A DNA stretch of 64,000 nt, taken from the NCBI RefSeq assembly GCF_014633365.1, contig NC_068346.1, forward strand, positions 19,241,030 through 19,305,029. The letters are read 5' to 3'. Positions 11,090 to 23,711 of the stretch are shown in pieces. Origin of the DNA: Diospyros lotus (Eukaryota > Streptophyta > Magnoliopsida > Ericales > Ebenaceae). The position numbers and the translations under genes were made by a program. Numbering within the stretch: the stretch's first letter is position 1; each line of letters begins with the position of its first letter. Under the pieces are notes generated by a model. That model ran no database searches. It saw nothing but the letters and a program-made list of their open reading frames with translations, and was not told the origin of the DNA.

Positions 11090-12420
11090 CTAATGAATTT
11101 TTTTAAGATTTTGTGTAGCTTCATTTTCACATTCTTCTCTAGGTTTCGAAAATTCAATATTTATATCATCAACTATTACTTGAATTGTTTCTTCTACTAC
11201 TAAAGTTCTTTTGTTGAATACTCTATAACCTTTGCTTTGGGATAAGTAACCTAGAAATATACCTTCATCACTTCTGGCATCAAATTTTCCTAGAGATTCC
11301 TTTCCATTGTTAAGAATATAACAAGTACTACCAAAGACATGGAAATTACCTATATTCGGTTTTCTTCCATTGTATAATTCATAAGGGATTTTCTTCAAAA
11401 TTTGTCTTATAGAGACTCTATTTAGTACATGACAAGCGATATTAACACCCTCTGCCCAAAAGTATTTAGGTAGGTTTTTATCATAAAGCATTGTCATAGC
11501 CATTTCTTGAAAGACTTATTCTTTCTTTCTACTACCTCATTTTGATGAGGAGTTCTACCACAAGAGAAGCTATGGTCTATACCATTTTCTTCACAATATA
11601 ATTTGAAGGATTCATTTTCAAATTCTCCTCCACGATCATTTCTAATTTTTGAAATGCAAAAACCTTTTTTGTTTTGAACTCTTTTGTTAAATATTTCAAA
11701 AGACTTGAAAGTTTCATTTTTGGTAGCAAGAAAGATTACCCATGTGAATCTAGAATGATCATCCACTATGACCAAAACATATTGCTTTCCTCCTAAACTT
11801 GAAGTTCTCATTGGACCAAATAGATCTAAGTGTAATAGTGTTAGAGGTCTAGATGTTGAAACTTTATTTGTAGGTTTGAATGAGACATGAATTTGTTTAC
11901 CTTTCATGCATGTACCACTAATGTGGTCTCTTTCAAATTTAAGCTTTGTCAAACCATTAACAAGGTCATGTTTTACTAGCTTGTTGATCAAGTTCATACT
12001 AGCATGCCCTAATTTATTATGCCATGACCAAGTATTTTGAGAAGAGTTAGTTACTAAGCAATTTTTGATTTTAGATGATTCTAAAAATGTAAGATTAACA
12101 TTTCCTATTCTATTTCCAATTAGTTTTACTTCTTTTGAGATAGAGCAAATAACTTTGCAAGAATTATCATCAAAGCATACCTCATAATTCATATCACATA
12201 ATTGACTTATACTAATTAAGTTGTGTTTAAGACCATCAACAAGAAACACATTATCTAACACAAGATGTTCAAAGGAGATAGAACCCATACCCATGAACTT
12301 ACCTTGAGAGTTATCACCATAGTATACCGTACCTCCTTCTTTGAAGTTGACATTGTTGAGAAGCCCTTGATCTCTTGTCATGTGCCTTAAGAACCCACTA
12401 TCAAGGAACCATTTGCTCCT
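11090..12420 (-). pseudogene. Copia protease active site and integrase
   Basis: The protease active-site triad D-S-G lies near 12401-12393 (context FLDSGFLRHMTRD), downstream of an in-frame TAA. The open frame 12381-11494 holds the end of protease and then the integrase: the H-H half of the zinc finger (WHNKLGHAS) and GTCMKGKQ, where the first cysteine of the usual C-x-x-C is serine. The catalytic core has D in LHLDLFGP, D in RNDRGGEF and E in NEVVERKN. A frameshift near 11505 moves the rest to the frame 11503-11090, with GRKPNIGNFHVFGSTCYI. Integrase inserts the cDNA into chromosomes. About 11089-10800 holds only the weakly conserved linker to RT. Confidence 0.92.
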
Positions 12421-12739
12421 TTAGCCAAGAATAGCCAATGCAACCTATAAAAGGAACATTTCAAGTTGTTCCCTTTGGTACTCGCATCATTTTGGGTCCA
12501 TTCTTGTTAGTAGACACTACATCCTTGGGTATCCAAATTTGTTTCAAATTGTGTGGATTATTTCTTATGAAGAATTTGTTAATTGAGTGTCCATTTCTAC
12601 CACAATAATGACATGAGATGCCTCTTTTTGATAAATTTGGTTTTAGAAATGGTTTTCTTTAATTTGAATAAACTTTTGATTTAAGGCTTTTACAAAAATG
12701 GTTTTTCTAGAGCTTGGATTGAATGGATCAAAACCTATT
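12421..12739 (-). pseudogene. Copia gag C-terminal remnant with second knuckle
   Basis: The minus-strand frames read GFDPFNPSSRKTIFVKALNQ, a stop, then CHYCGRNGHSINK in another frame and a GPKMMRVPKG segment. The knuckle is C-x2-C-x4-H-x4-K, with the last cysteine missing. This piece continues the gag at 28428 after removal of the insertion 12740-28422, and the target word CTATT occurs on both sides. Confidence 0.8.
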
Positions 12740-13026
12740 TGTAATACCCTATATTGCGTAGTGTTAGGTAAGTTCAAGAAACTAAAAATTGATTTGAGAA
12801 TTTAGTTAACTAAATTGCCGAATTGATGGAAGGGAGTACCCTGAATGTAAATACCTAAGAAAATAGATATGTCATTGATGAGTGTCTTGAGATGGGATTT
12901 ATGACACTGAAAGCAATCGGAACAGAGACAGTTTTCGGTACAGCTAATTTCAACCTGAAAAATAGAATGATCATAAAGGATGTAATACTTGAGATTTCTA
13001 GATTCAGATATTTGAGGAAATATGAC

Positions 13027-14448
13027 TGTTGTTGCCAAAATACAATAATCTACTTTTAATTGCAAATAGATGCAAGAGTCTCGGGAGTCGTGCCTTCACT
13101 GATGAGAATCTTGACGAGCAACTGGATCTGGCAGAGGTCCAAATCTGGTAATCCAACAGAGCTGATGGTCTGACAAGGTTGATGATCTGGTGGGTTGATG
13201 ATTTGGTGGGATGATGATTTGGTGGCCTAATGATCTGGTGGCCTAAGATGACCGAGTGACCTGAGGGTGACGAGTGGCCTTGGTGACCAAGTGACCTGAG
13301 GGCGACGAGTGGCCAAGATGACTGAGTGACCTGAGGGTGACGAGTCGCCAAGATGACCGAGTGACCTGAGGGTGACGAAGTGGCCTTAGTGACTGAGTGA
13401 CCTGAGGGTGATGAGTGGCCTTGTTAACCAAGTGACCTGAGGGCAACGAGTGACCTACAAAATGAGAGCACCATTAGGTCGCAGGTGGGGGTCCTCGCGC
13501 AAACCCTCTGATGCTTCAATCAGATCTTGAGAAAATATGAAATAACGCTTCAATAACTCAAAATTGTGTACCTTGGGATGAAGGCATGGTCTCATATTTA
13601 TAGCGGAGGAGAGAGAGAAGACGTGAGAGAATCGGGGCGAGAATCTCACAGCCCATTTCCATGATTTCGTGGCCCATTCGAGAGGGAAAAGAGAAGAGAT
13701 TGGCCTAAGCCCACTCGACCATGACCGAGTGGGGGGCCACCTGATCATGCCTTCTTTTGCCCTTTTCCTTGGCTCGGTTTTGAGTGGTTCCCGTACCTCA
13801 ATTTCATGACGATTTTCACATTGATTGAGCTTGAATCTCTCAAAATGCAAAACATAAAAGTTATAGATAATTCTCTTATCTTTCAATAGGAATTTTAATC
13901 AGCTCAATCGAAGTTCATATGAGAAAGTTATTGCCAAAAAACCAAAGCAGTGTTGTACCCACTTGACATAACCGAGTGGGGTTATGGAAAGTTATGGAAA
14001 ATTGGTCTCCCCATGACCGAGTGGGGTTCCACTCGTTCGTGCCTTCTTTTTGGCTTTTGTCTTGGTTCGGATCCATCTTCCTTCAATACTTGACTCTGAG
14101 CCTTGATAGTGCAGGTGCATCAACTTCATGCCCTATTTACACCTTGATTCGACTTGAATCTCTTAAAACTCAAAACACAAAAGTTGTAGATAATTCTCTT
14201 ATCTTTCCATAGGACTTTGAATCACCTCAATCTGAGCTTATATGGGAATGTTATGCTTAAAAAACAAAAATAGTGTCGTACTCACTCGGCATACCTGAGT
14301 AGGTCCTCCCCACTTAGTCTCGGCTCGACCTCTTGCGCCTTCGGCTTATTTCCTTGATCTCCTACAACCCTTTGGGCCTTTGGGCTTCATGTCCATGTCT
14401 CACGACTTTTTTAGGTCTTGTAATTCTCCAAGTTTGCAGGGCATATCA
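13027..14448 (-). mobile_element. Tat2 3' LTR, 1422 bp
   Basis: Its plus-strand start TGTTGTTGCC and end GCATATCA match the other Tat2 LTR. It contains the 35-bp minisatellite (13245-13450) and several words with CCGAGTGG or CCACTCGG. A TATA-like GCTATAAATATGAG lies on the minus strand near 13592-13605. Frames within it, such as 13455-13886, have no protein likeness. Confidence 0.9.
13245..13450. repeat. 35-bp minisatellite in Tat2 left LTR
   Basis: About six units of a period near 35 bp, GACCGAGTGACCTGAGGGTG followed by ACGAGTGGCCTTGGT, with point changes. The same unit recurs in the other Tat2 LTR and, in inverted sense, in the Tat3 LTR. Confidence 0.9.
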
Positions 14449-14468
14449 ATTGCTCCCTACTCTTTTAG
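14449..14468 (-). other. Polypurine tract of Tat2
   Basis: On the minus strand a purine run AAAAGAGTAGGGAGCAAT lies directly before the 3' LTR start TGATATGCCC. It fixes the orientation of the element. Confidence 0.85.
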
Positions 14469-14749
14469 CTGGAAGGTTCGGGTGAAAGAGTATCTTGTCC
14501 TGTAAACTTTTGAACATTACTTCTCTTTTAGCTACTTCATCTTCTACACATCCTCTTGGGATTTTTTGCACACCGTGCTTTTAAATTTTTGGGCTCTAGT
14601 GATTTTCAATTCCTTTGCAGAAGTATGAGGTAAATATAATAGTATGTTCGCTTTCCATAGATGTCGAACTATGCATCGAACAATGAGTTTGATTCTACTC
14701 CTAGTTATTGTGTTATGAGCAAGACAATAGGCTTGCATTTACTTTTCCT

Positions 14750-16010
14750 TTATTGTTGGGCTTTAAGCGGGACCATGAGCTTGCGTTTATTTTTTCTCCC
14801 GTTGTCGGGCCATAAGCGGGACAACGGGCTTAAATGTACTTTTACCTCGTTGCCGGGCTATGAGCGGAGCAACGGGCTTGAATGTACTTTTACCTCGCTG
14901 TCGGGCCTTGAGCGGGATAACGAGTTTGAACGTATTTTTGCCTCGTTGCTAGGCTATAAGCGGGACAACGGGCTTGAATGTACTTTTACCTCGGTGCTGC
15001 GCCATGAGCGGGGCAATGGGTTTGAATGTACTTTTACCTCGTTGTCGAGCCATAAGCGGGACAACGGGCTTTAATGTACTTTTACCTCGTTGTTGGGTTA
15101 TAAGCGGGACAACGGGTTTGAACGTATTTTTACCTTGTTATAGGGCTATAAGCAGGACAATGGGCTTAAATGTACTTTTACCTCAATGCCGGGCCGTGAG
15201 TGGGGCAATGGGTTTGAATGTACTTTTACCTCGTTGTCAGGCTATAAGCGGGACAACGGGCTTGAATGTACTTTTACCTCATTACCGGGCTATAAGTGGG
15301 ACAACGGGCTTGAATGTACTTTCACCTTAGTGCTAGGCCGTGAGTCGGACAATGGGTTTGAATGTACTTTTACCTCGTTGTCGGGCTATAAGCGGGACAA
15401 CGAGCTTGAAGGTACTTTTACCTCATTGTAGGGCTATAAGTGAGACAACGGGTTTGAACGTATTTTACCTCGTTGTCAGGCTATAAGTAGGACAACAGGC
15501 TTGAATGTACTTTTATCTCAGTGCCGGGCCGCGAGCATGACAAGGGTTTGAATGTACTTTTACCTCGTTGTCGGGCTATAAGCGGGACAACGAGCTTGAA
15601 TGTACTTTTACCTCGTTGCCAGGCTATAAGCGGGACAACGAGCTTGAATGTACTTTTACCTCGTTGCTGGGCTATAAGCGGGACAACGGGCTTGTATGTA
15701 CTTTTACGTCATTGCCGGGCTGTGAGCATGGCAATGAGTTTGAATGCTCTTTTAACTCATTGCCAGGCTGTGACGGGGCAATGGGTTTGAATGTACTTTT
15801 ACCTTGTTGCCGGGCTATAAGCAGGACAACGGGCTTGAGTTTATTTTTCCCTCGTTGCCGGGCCGTGAGCGGGGTAACGGGCTTGAGTTTATTTTTCCCT
15901 TATTTCTAAGCCGTGAGCGAGGCTACAAGCTTGAGTTTATTTTTCCCTCGTTGCTGGGCCTTGAGCGGGGTAACGGGCTTGAGTTTATTTTTCCTGTAAG
16001 CAGAGCATAG
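14750..16010. repeat. 48-bp tandem repeat array, about 26 units
   Basis: The unit is about 48 bp: GTTGTCGGGCTATAAGCGGG, then ACAACGGGCTTGAATGTACT, then TTTACCTC. As 48 is a multiple of three, plus-strand frames stay open and read a 16-residue repeat like LSGYKRDNGLECTFTS. Each full unit has a short inverted repeat (GTTGTC...GACAAC) around a GGGCTATAAGCGG-type loop. Toward 15840-16010 units shift to a GAGTTTATTTTTCCC ending. It occupies the 3' untranslated region of Tat2. A diverged piece of the same repeat occurs at 63261-63420. Confidence 0.93.
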
Positions 16011-16199
16011 CAAACAAACTTTCACAAAGCAATGTGTAATGAAAACACTTACATTTTTTGAAATAAGTGAGTACATCCACTGTTTCATTTTGGGTCTTAT
16101 TGTTGCCTCTGAGCACGAAATGTTTAGTTTCTCATTCTTTAACATAGGCTCTCTTCAATGTGTCTAAATTTTGCTCCCAGTTTTCTCTTTGAGGGCATT

Positions 16200-17684
16200 A
16201 ATGGTGGCTGACTGCCTTCTTCTAAGGGCATGTCCTTTCATGGCTTGTCTTGATGAAATAGGGAGTCCCCTGCCATAGCTTCACTGCCCGAGATGACATG
16301 TATGGGCTCATGAACTGGTTCATTGTCTAGAGGTGGATTCTCTCCATAATCCCTTCATCTCTCTTGACATCTCTGATTTGATCTCCCCCGCTCTTCCTGT
16401 CTATCTTCTCCTCTTCGAGGCTCACTATCTTTAACCTGTACGTACCTTTGAAGATGTCCTTCACAAACTAACATCTCAATCTGATCTCTTAACTCCTGGC
16501 ACTGGTCAGTGCAATGACTACGGGTTCTGTGATATCTACAATATTCTTCTTTATTCTTCCCCATGGGATGGTCAACCTTTTTCGGGAGTCTAATGAGACC
16601 TGACCCTTCGATGGCTGCAAGTATGGTTGACTGAGGTTGGAGAAGTTTAGTGTAATGGTGGAACTGGGGTTGAGGTATATCTGATCCCCTAACCCGCCTG
16701 GAGTCCTCTTCAACATCGGTTTCCTTCCTTTTTCACTCTCTACCCTCATTACCACCTACAGCTCTCATAACATCCGTATGGAGCACGTATTTATTTGCTC
16801 TAGTAAACAAATCTGCTAGGGATGTTGGTGGGTCCAAAGATAATGATTCTTGTAGGGGAGTTAGTCGTGTTCCGTGTAACATAACAAACACTGCCATTGC
16901 AATTGGTAAATCATGAACTTCGAGGGTGGCATTCCGAAATCTATCCACATACTGACGCAGAGTTTCTTTGTTCCCCTGTCGAATACTGAGCTAATATGTG
17001 GCGTCCTTTTTTCTTCGACTATTAATCATAAATGCCTTAACAAATTCCGTTCTTAGCTGACTGAATGAAGAGATAAAGGCCTCAGGTAAACTATTGAACC
17101 CTGTCCGGGCATGCCCTGACAGAGTTAAGGAGAAAGCTCAACACATTATGTCATCATCCCATCCATGCAATATCATCAATGACTCATAGCTTTGAATGTG
17201 ATCATAGTGATCATCCTTGCTGGAATAGGGGGTGATTTGAAGCATCTTGAATTTTCTAGGTAGTGGCTTCTCCAATAAATCTGTAGTAAATGGACATTTT
17301 CTGCATTGTTGCTCCTCCGTGGCTGGGATCAATTTCATTTGTTCAAGTACTTCTTCAACTACCCTTTTCATGTCATCTCGTATACTTGCTATTGTTTAGT
17401 TATCATGTCTTGTTGGCGTGTCGGCCCCAGTTTCATGGTATCTCTGTCTTTGGGCACTTCTAGCCCTGTTTTTCTTTCGTGGGTTCTCCTTTCTTCAGGG
17501 CATGGTGTGAGGATTCTTCCTTGGTGGTGGTGATCTATCCTCCCAACGAGGAGTGGATCGAGAATGAGAATCGGGAGTGGCCTCTTGATAGGAATCAGCT
17601 CCCACCTCAGGCTGAGGCTCAAGTGGTGGCATAAACATTTTCAAGGTATCAGGCAACGTCCCTCTAGGTTTCATACCTTGGAGT
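16200..17684 (-). pseudogene. Tat2 gag, main part
   Basis: This gene encodes a Tat-lineage gag. On the minus strand from 17684 it reads a proline/serine-rich region (PEVGADSYQEATPDSHSRST), MKRVVEEVLEQMKLIPATEE, then the capsid with ESLMILHGWDDDIM and FRNATLEVHDLPIAM, SLADLFTRANKY, and a zinc-knuckle-like EEYCRYHRTRSHCTDQCQEL. The C-terminal piece with EPIHVISG lies near 16300. Several stops and frameshifts break it (for example near 17125, 16740 and 16560). The same segments in the same order occur in Tat3 at 56805-58330. Protease does not follow; after about 16200 the sequence passes to the repeat array. Confidence 0.88.
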
Positions 17685-18175
17685 ATACCTGTAACGCCCC
17701 GCTCCCACTTACGGGTGTTACTCGTGAACAATCACCCGAATTGTCCACCTGCCCGGCCTTGGGTGAAAGGTGGACCATGTTTCAAGATGAAACGCCCTAG
17801 GTGGGAACTAGTTCGTCCTTCCCTTCCATGAACCCCAGGATTCACTAGCAGAATTGGGCTTTAACCACACCGCATAGGATATAAAAAAAATCCCATTCAC
17901 ACACCCAATCGCCATTTTCTCAATTATTTTTAATTCTTTTCCCATTCAAGAATTTTTTTTTACCGGGCTCCATAAATCACCATTAAAAATCAATCCATTG
18001 ATTGATTACCAAATTTGGAGGAAAAACTCATAATTTTCAATTTTTCAAAATTTCAGCATTTCTCCAAAAATGCTCGAAAAATCCCTTTATTTTAAAAATT
18101 CCTCCGGGGCCCAAAATCAATTTAGAAATGCCCCTTAATTCCCCAAAATTTCAAATTTTTAAAAAAATTTGGCAC

Positions 18176-18300
18176 GGGCCCCGCTGGGCGCTGGTGGCGA
18201 GCGCGCGCGCGCGCGCCCTCCCGCACCCCCACTCCCGCGCGCGGCCGCGGTAGCCCGCGTGCGCCCGCCCATGCGGCCCTGCCCGCGCGCAGGCTGCTGC
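18176..18300. other. GC-rich island in LTR C
   Basis: A run of alternating GCGCGC and CCGCGC words (18199-18292) is embedded in AT-rich LTR sequence. Equivalent islands with different sequence lie in the related LTRs at 31190-31480, 35885-35990 and 38325-38400. Frames across it (18122-18546) look like proline/arginine-rich proteins but are products of base composition. Confidence 0.8.
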
Positions 18301-18658
18301 CTGCTGCTTCCAAAAAAAATATATTTTTTTTTTCTTGGGCCATCCAACCCAAAAATTTCCAGAAATCTAAACACCCTTAGATTGCATCAAATCCTCCACT
18401 TTTCTCATTCCAAAGCCTCATTTCACAAACAAAACCCATCTCATTTTTTATTTATTACAACATACCTCAACATATCAAAAAATAAAACTTCACCAAAGCT
18501 TAGGCTTCAACATACCATAGGCCATAATCCAATACCTCATTTCTAAATGGAAACATACATTCCTAAAATATAAAATACACATGCTCTTGGGCTTTAACAA
18601 GCCATTATCTAACAAATGAAACTAAATCTCATAAATTAAACATAACAAGTTAGGCTTC

Positions 18659-21309
18659 TGTAATACCCGGTATTACATGGTGTTGAAAATAAATAATTTT
18701 TGATTATTTTGTCAGGACCTCGGGTGGTCTGGGAAGCCCAAGAGTCGGTTTCGATAAATTAATTAATAAAATTATCGAATTGGCGGCAGGGAGTGCCTCG
18801 GGACTTGGATGTCCAAGGAAGAGGGCCAGAGACTGGTGAGCGTCTCGAGATGAGGATTATGACTCTGGAAGCAGTCCAATCGGGAATAATATTTGGATTT
18901 AATTCTATATAAGCCTGAATGAGTGCAAATATTGAATAGTCGCAAGGGACTTCCGGGAAGCTGAGGGGACCCTAGGGGTGGTCCAGTTTTATGAATAAGG
19001 CAACCCTGAAGTATTTTCAGGTTGCGTAAAGGTCCCGCCCAGCCGCAGGGACGAAATTGGCTTTATCAAGTAAAGTCAATTATTAATTTTTGAAGAAATT
19101 AAGTTTTGGTGTGGTTTAAGGATAATTAATTAAGGCTTGGAGGGTCAAGTGCAATTAATAAATCCTTTAAGTGGGATTAAGGAAATTGGGAAGTGAAATT
19201 ATTGAAAAATTAAGGGGGATTAAATGTGTGAATTATATATATATGTATATATATAGGCGTGAGGAAGCTTCCTCGTGTACGCCTCTACCATTTTGAAATG
19301 GCCGCGAGATCAGAGAATGAGAGATAGAAGGAGCGAGCAGAGAGAGAAAATGAGAGTGAAAGATCATGGGAGAGTGTTGGATGAGGCATCGCGAGAGAGA
19401 GAGAGAGAGCTTGAGGTGTTGGCAGCCATGGCCGAAGCAGTGGCCGCGTAGCAGCTTCAAGCGACCGACGAATGGCGGGGGTTACAGGAGCTGTTAATGG
19501 CGATGGAAGGCGGCAGCGATAAGATAGCCAGGAGCTTCGATCGTCGGCCATGGTGCTGGAGCTCCGGAATGGCCGATGGCAGGGGTGGCTTGCGAGGAGG
19601 CGTCCTATGGTGGCCGCGGTGACCAGCAACGTTGGAGGAAGCTGGCGATGGCTGGGAGTAGCAGGGGCGTTAGCCATGGAAACTTCAGCGGGCAGGCAGC
19701 TTGCGCATAGGAGAAACCAGCTACGGCAATGGCGACCAATCGATGGTCGCGCGATGGTCCGGAAGCACAGGCGACGCAGCGGGCTAGCTAAGGCAGTGGC
19801 CAGCGGCGTTCGGCGATGGGCGGCTGCTCGTGCACAGGCGCACGCTGGAGGAGGAAGATGATGAACAGTGTAGGCTGCGCGCGGGAGAAGCCAGAGAAAA
19901 GGGAGAAAAAAAAGAAAAAAAAAAGAGAAATTAAAGAAAGAAAGAAAATCTGGAAAAATGGGAAAAGAATAGGAGAAAATCCCGAAAAATTCCAGAAAAA
20001 GTGGAGAAAGTTCTGGAAATTAAATTGAGGCTTGAAGAGCGTGTCGAAAGCTCGAAAATGGGATTTTGGACACAAATGGCAGCTCGGGAAGGCAACGTCG
20101 ATTGGGCATTTTTCGAATTTCTCTCCAAATTAGCCGAGGTAAATTTATTAAATTTATTTTCAAGCATTAGCATGTTATTGTGATGTTGTGGAGATGATAT
20201 AATGTGAAGTGTTGATTGGTTTAAACCCTTGCTTGGGGTTGTTGGAAAATTTGTTGATGAGTAGTTTTGCAGTGTGTGGCAAAATCATAGGCTCTAGATT
20301 AATGCCTGATGTGAATGGGTTATATGGCGTCTAGGTTTGACCGGGAAGACAGTGATCCTAGAAGAGCTTAGAATTCGAGCACGAGTTCGTGCCGAGGCAG
20401 AGATGAGGCTTCGAGCCAGGTAAGGGACGGCCCCATGTGGAGGTGGCCTTGCAAGTTGGTAAATATGCTTGATAATGTTTTTATGTTGCACTGGCATGTA
20501 GTGGTTATATCTTGTGTGATGCAAGAACTAGTGGACCTGTGGCCATATGGAGGACTAATGGTGGGGGCTGATAGGTTGATGTCTCAAACCTTAGTAGGTT
20601 GTGAGGATGTGTGAGCCTAGCCTCATTTGCATGCATTTGGCATACATAAACACGATTATACTCATATTTACATGCATTGCACCCTTACTGAGTCTTTATG
20701 ACTCATGAGGTTTTACCTCATGTGTAGATGTTGCAAGTCCAGATGCAAGCAGGAATGGCGCCGGGAGGCTGTTGTGGCAACTAACGGTGTTGCCTAAGTT
20801 GGGTATTTTATGATTGCTTGTATGTAGCCAGGTGGCGATGTGTATGTATACCCTTGTGAGTAAATGTCTGTGTTTTTGAGCTTAAATGTATTCAATTATT
20901 GTAATCATCATAGTGTGATAGATGATTGTGAGATTGCTTGTTGAATGTGGCATAGTCGGTAAAGCCAAGTTTTGGACCAAGTCAAGATCAGCAAGGTATG
21001 TTCTCATAAATTCCCAATACTCAGCGAAGTGTTTGTATGCTAGCTTTGTGCCTGGGTCACCTCTGGCTTGCTATGGGGTGAGCTGAAGAGAGGTGAAGCT
21101 CACTCGGGTTTTGGGTCTTGGTCCGCTAGATTTTTCTTATTTGAGTTGGGACCGATTCCTGAGTGGAGCGAAGGGAAGGACGAAGCCTAGTTCCCACCTA
21201 GGGCATTTCCTGTTGAAACATAGTCCAACCCTTCAGTTGTGGTTTGTCGGGTGAGTAATCCGATCGATTATTTACCGGTGGCGCCCGTAAGTGAGAGCGG
21301 GTCGTTACA
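18659..21309 (+). mobile_element. Solo LTR D (2651 bp), TSD GCTTC
   Basis: It runs from TGTAATACCCGG to GGGTCGTTACA, with GCTTC at 18654-18658 and 21310-21314. It is inserted into LTR C in opposite orientation. A (TA)n/TATA-like ATTATATATATATG lies near 19231-19245, and a GA-rich tract at 19310-19410 and a GC-rich segment at 19430-19860 follow. The conserved box is at 21187-21219. No retroelement protein is encoded; frames in 19233-19861 follow from base bias. Confidence 0.92.
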
Positions 21310-22995
21310 GCTTCCCTAATCCATACAATGCACTTGAATCATCATTTCCATTCTTCCACATGCCATTCCACCTTTGCCTTGATTCTTCCCGTGCTTCCAC
21401 AACCTATATGTGAGGGTAAAAACCTCATGAGCTATTAAGCTCAATAAGGGTGCAATACAAAATAAATATGAACATAACAAGTTTATATGATGCCAAATGC
21501 ATGCAAGTGTGGCTAGGTATCTTTTCCCTCACAACCCTCCAAGGTTAGAGGCATTAACCCACCATTTCAACCATGTTCTCAAACTAACCTATGGCCATAA
21601 GTCTCATGAACATAAAAGAACATGCCAAATGCAACATATACATTTATGAAACATATTTACAACCCATTGCAAGGCCACCCTCCCATGGGGCCATCCCTTA
21701 CCTCTTCTTGAATATTTAAATCTCCATTTCAAGAGAGCTTCCATCTTCATTTTCTCCCATCTAAGATGGCATTCAAATAAGAATTCACCTTCTTTGCATA
21801 CAAGAGCACTAAATAAAGAGAAGAAGAAGATATAACTTACCTTGATTTGATCTTCATTTCTTCTTCATCTCTTCTTTCTTTCATTCTTTCTACAAATGGC
21901 CAAAGGGAGACAAGTCTTCCACACTTTCCATTTCATACTACCTTTTTCCCATTTTCAAGAATGGATCCTAGCCATTGGATTTATTTGGTGAGAATAAATC
22001 CTCACCCTCCAAACTAACACAATCCATGGCATTAAGTCTTGCTTAAAATCCACCATTGGATCTTTTCTCACTTTACAAGACAAAATCTTAGCCATCCAAA
22101 GGAAGCACAATCCAAGTGCTTTGCTAGGTTTTATTCCTAGCCTTTGATTTAATTTGGAGATTAAATCTCCACCTTCTAATCATCTCTCTTTAAAATCTCT
22201 CCACCCATTTGGCAATCCATGCCAACTTCTAAGATTTAATGATAGCCCTTGGATCACTTTCCCAATTCAAGAATTAATCTCATCCTTCCAATTTTTCATT
22301 CCATTCCCATTTAAATTAATGGGACTATTTTCACCCATCACATTTGAGAGACATAAAACATTTATTTCCCATTTAATAAATCCCACAATTTTCCATCATT
22401 AATGGGAGACTAATTTCCCATTTTCCTTTGGATTTATTTAATTCTCCATAATCATACTTTACATTAAATGCTTGAAAGACTAATTAGAATTTCTTTTAGC
22501 ATTTAATTTAATCTCTCCATTTAACTTGGACCACAAAATGCCAAGTGTCATTATAAGACACTAACCTTGGCTTCCAAGTTCTAATCTCCTCCATCCATGT
22601 GGCATTACCACATTTATTCACCAATTTAGGGAAAAATAATTATTTCCTCCAATAATTTCATATTCTCCATTTTTCTTATTTTCCATAATTAATTTTCTCT
22701 ATGGAATTAAATTCCAAAATTCCCAAAATTCCCTTTGAGAATTTATTAATCCCATATATCTCCACATAAATACCAAATTGAGATTTTATTCACTTGCACA
22801 CCTAATTCCACATAGGAATTATTTCCAATTTATCAAAATACCTTTATTGGACTTTACTGTCCAAATTACCAAAATACCCTTTTCATGGGCATTCTCAATC
22901 TCAAGGATCCATCACCTTCTCAAGGGTATTTTTGGAAGTTTTCTTACTTCCTTTGTTATTCTCTTAACACCGATTACACCGGGTGTTACAATACC

Positions 22996-23370
22996 AGCCA
23001 CGTCTCGAAGTGCCTGCATGCCCTCAACGTGTTGTTATCTCAATGCTTCATACTCTTCCCACGGGACGACACTCGGTGGCTCTCGTGAAGTCCCAGCTTG
23101 ATATGTAGGAAGTGGCCCTGAGCTGATGTTAAGTGGAGGTGGGACTGATTGGTTCCCCACCTGCTGGCTTGAGGAAACGGAGTGATCACCTCCTTAGAGT
23201 TGAGCATTATGAGGGGGCGGAGGTGCTCCTTGTGGGTGTGAATTGGGAATAATGGGAGACGTTCCCTGTTGTTGAGAGTTTCATGGTGGTAGGCGTGTTT
23301 CTATGCCTTGAGAGAGAATTCATCGGTGTCCACGGGTGTTTACCATTCTTAAGTTGACTTTTTATCTTGC
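22996..23370 (-). pseudogene. Tat2 gag N-terminal part
   Basis: The minus-strand frame starts with ATG near 23344 and reads MVNTRGHR before a stop, then Pro/Gln-rich segments and a block equivalent to LRDMAGVLQ-like sequence of Tat3 (56870). It aligns in order with Tat3 56566-56900, which begins MANTRGHRRTLSQGIETRPP. Together these mark the gag start. The remainder continues at 17684 after the nested insertion. Confidence 0.8.
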
Positions 23371-23372
23371 AT

Positions 23373-23391
23373 TTCCCACAGACGGCGCCAA
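23373..23391 (-). other. Primer-binding site of Tat2
   Basis: On the minus strand TTGGCGCCGTCTGTGGGAA lies right after the 5' LTR end. The same word is found after the Tat3 5' LTR (56521). GGCGCC primer sites are common in Tat and Athila elements; I do not assign the tRNA. Confidence 0.85.
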
Positions 23392-23711
23392 TTTTTGTTG
23401 CCAAAATACAACAATCCATTTTTAATTGCGGACAGACGCAAGAGTCTCAGGAGTCGTGCCTTCACTGATGAGAATCTTGACGAGCAACTGGATTTGGTAG
23501 AGGTTCAGATCTGGTAATCCAACAGAGCTGATAGTCTGACAAGGTTGATGATTTGGTGGGCTGATAATCTGGTGGGCTAATGATCTAGTGGCCAAAATGA
23601 TCTGGTGGCCTAATGATCTGATGGCCTAAAAGATCTGGTGGCCTAATGATCTGGTGGCCCAAGATGACCGAGTGACCTGAGGGTGACCAATGGCCTTGGT
23701 GACCGAGTGAT

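Larger units (their letters stand above)
17690..22990 (-). mobile_element. Solo LTR C (net 2645 bp), TSD ATACC
   Basis: It starts TGTAACGCCCCGCTCCC and ends CCGGGTGTTACA, with ATACC at 17685-17689 and 22991-22995. It holds LTR D (18659-21309). The minus strand carries the usual order of this family: GGTGTTAC start and a conserved box near the end (17779-17811). A GC-rich island lies at 18176-18300. Tekay2-type LTRs at 35136 and 63437 have closely similar ends, so it belongs to the same broad family. Confidence 0.93.

Noticed and set aside
14661..15909. Long plus-strand open frames with a 16-residue repeat as a real repetitive protein
   Set aside because: Several overlapping frames are open for the same reason (unit length divisible by three), the strand is antisense to the host element and no start context or domain supports a gene.
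18122..18546. Arg/Pro/Ala-rich open frames on both strands
   Set aside because: They follow from the GC-rich island inside a solo LTR; frames exist in all directions and are not shared with related LTRs.
19233..19861. Frames of 75-130 residues in GA- and GC-rich DNA, possible host gene
   Set aside because: They lie wholly inside solo LTR D with a perfect target duplication and carry no recognisable domain.
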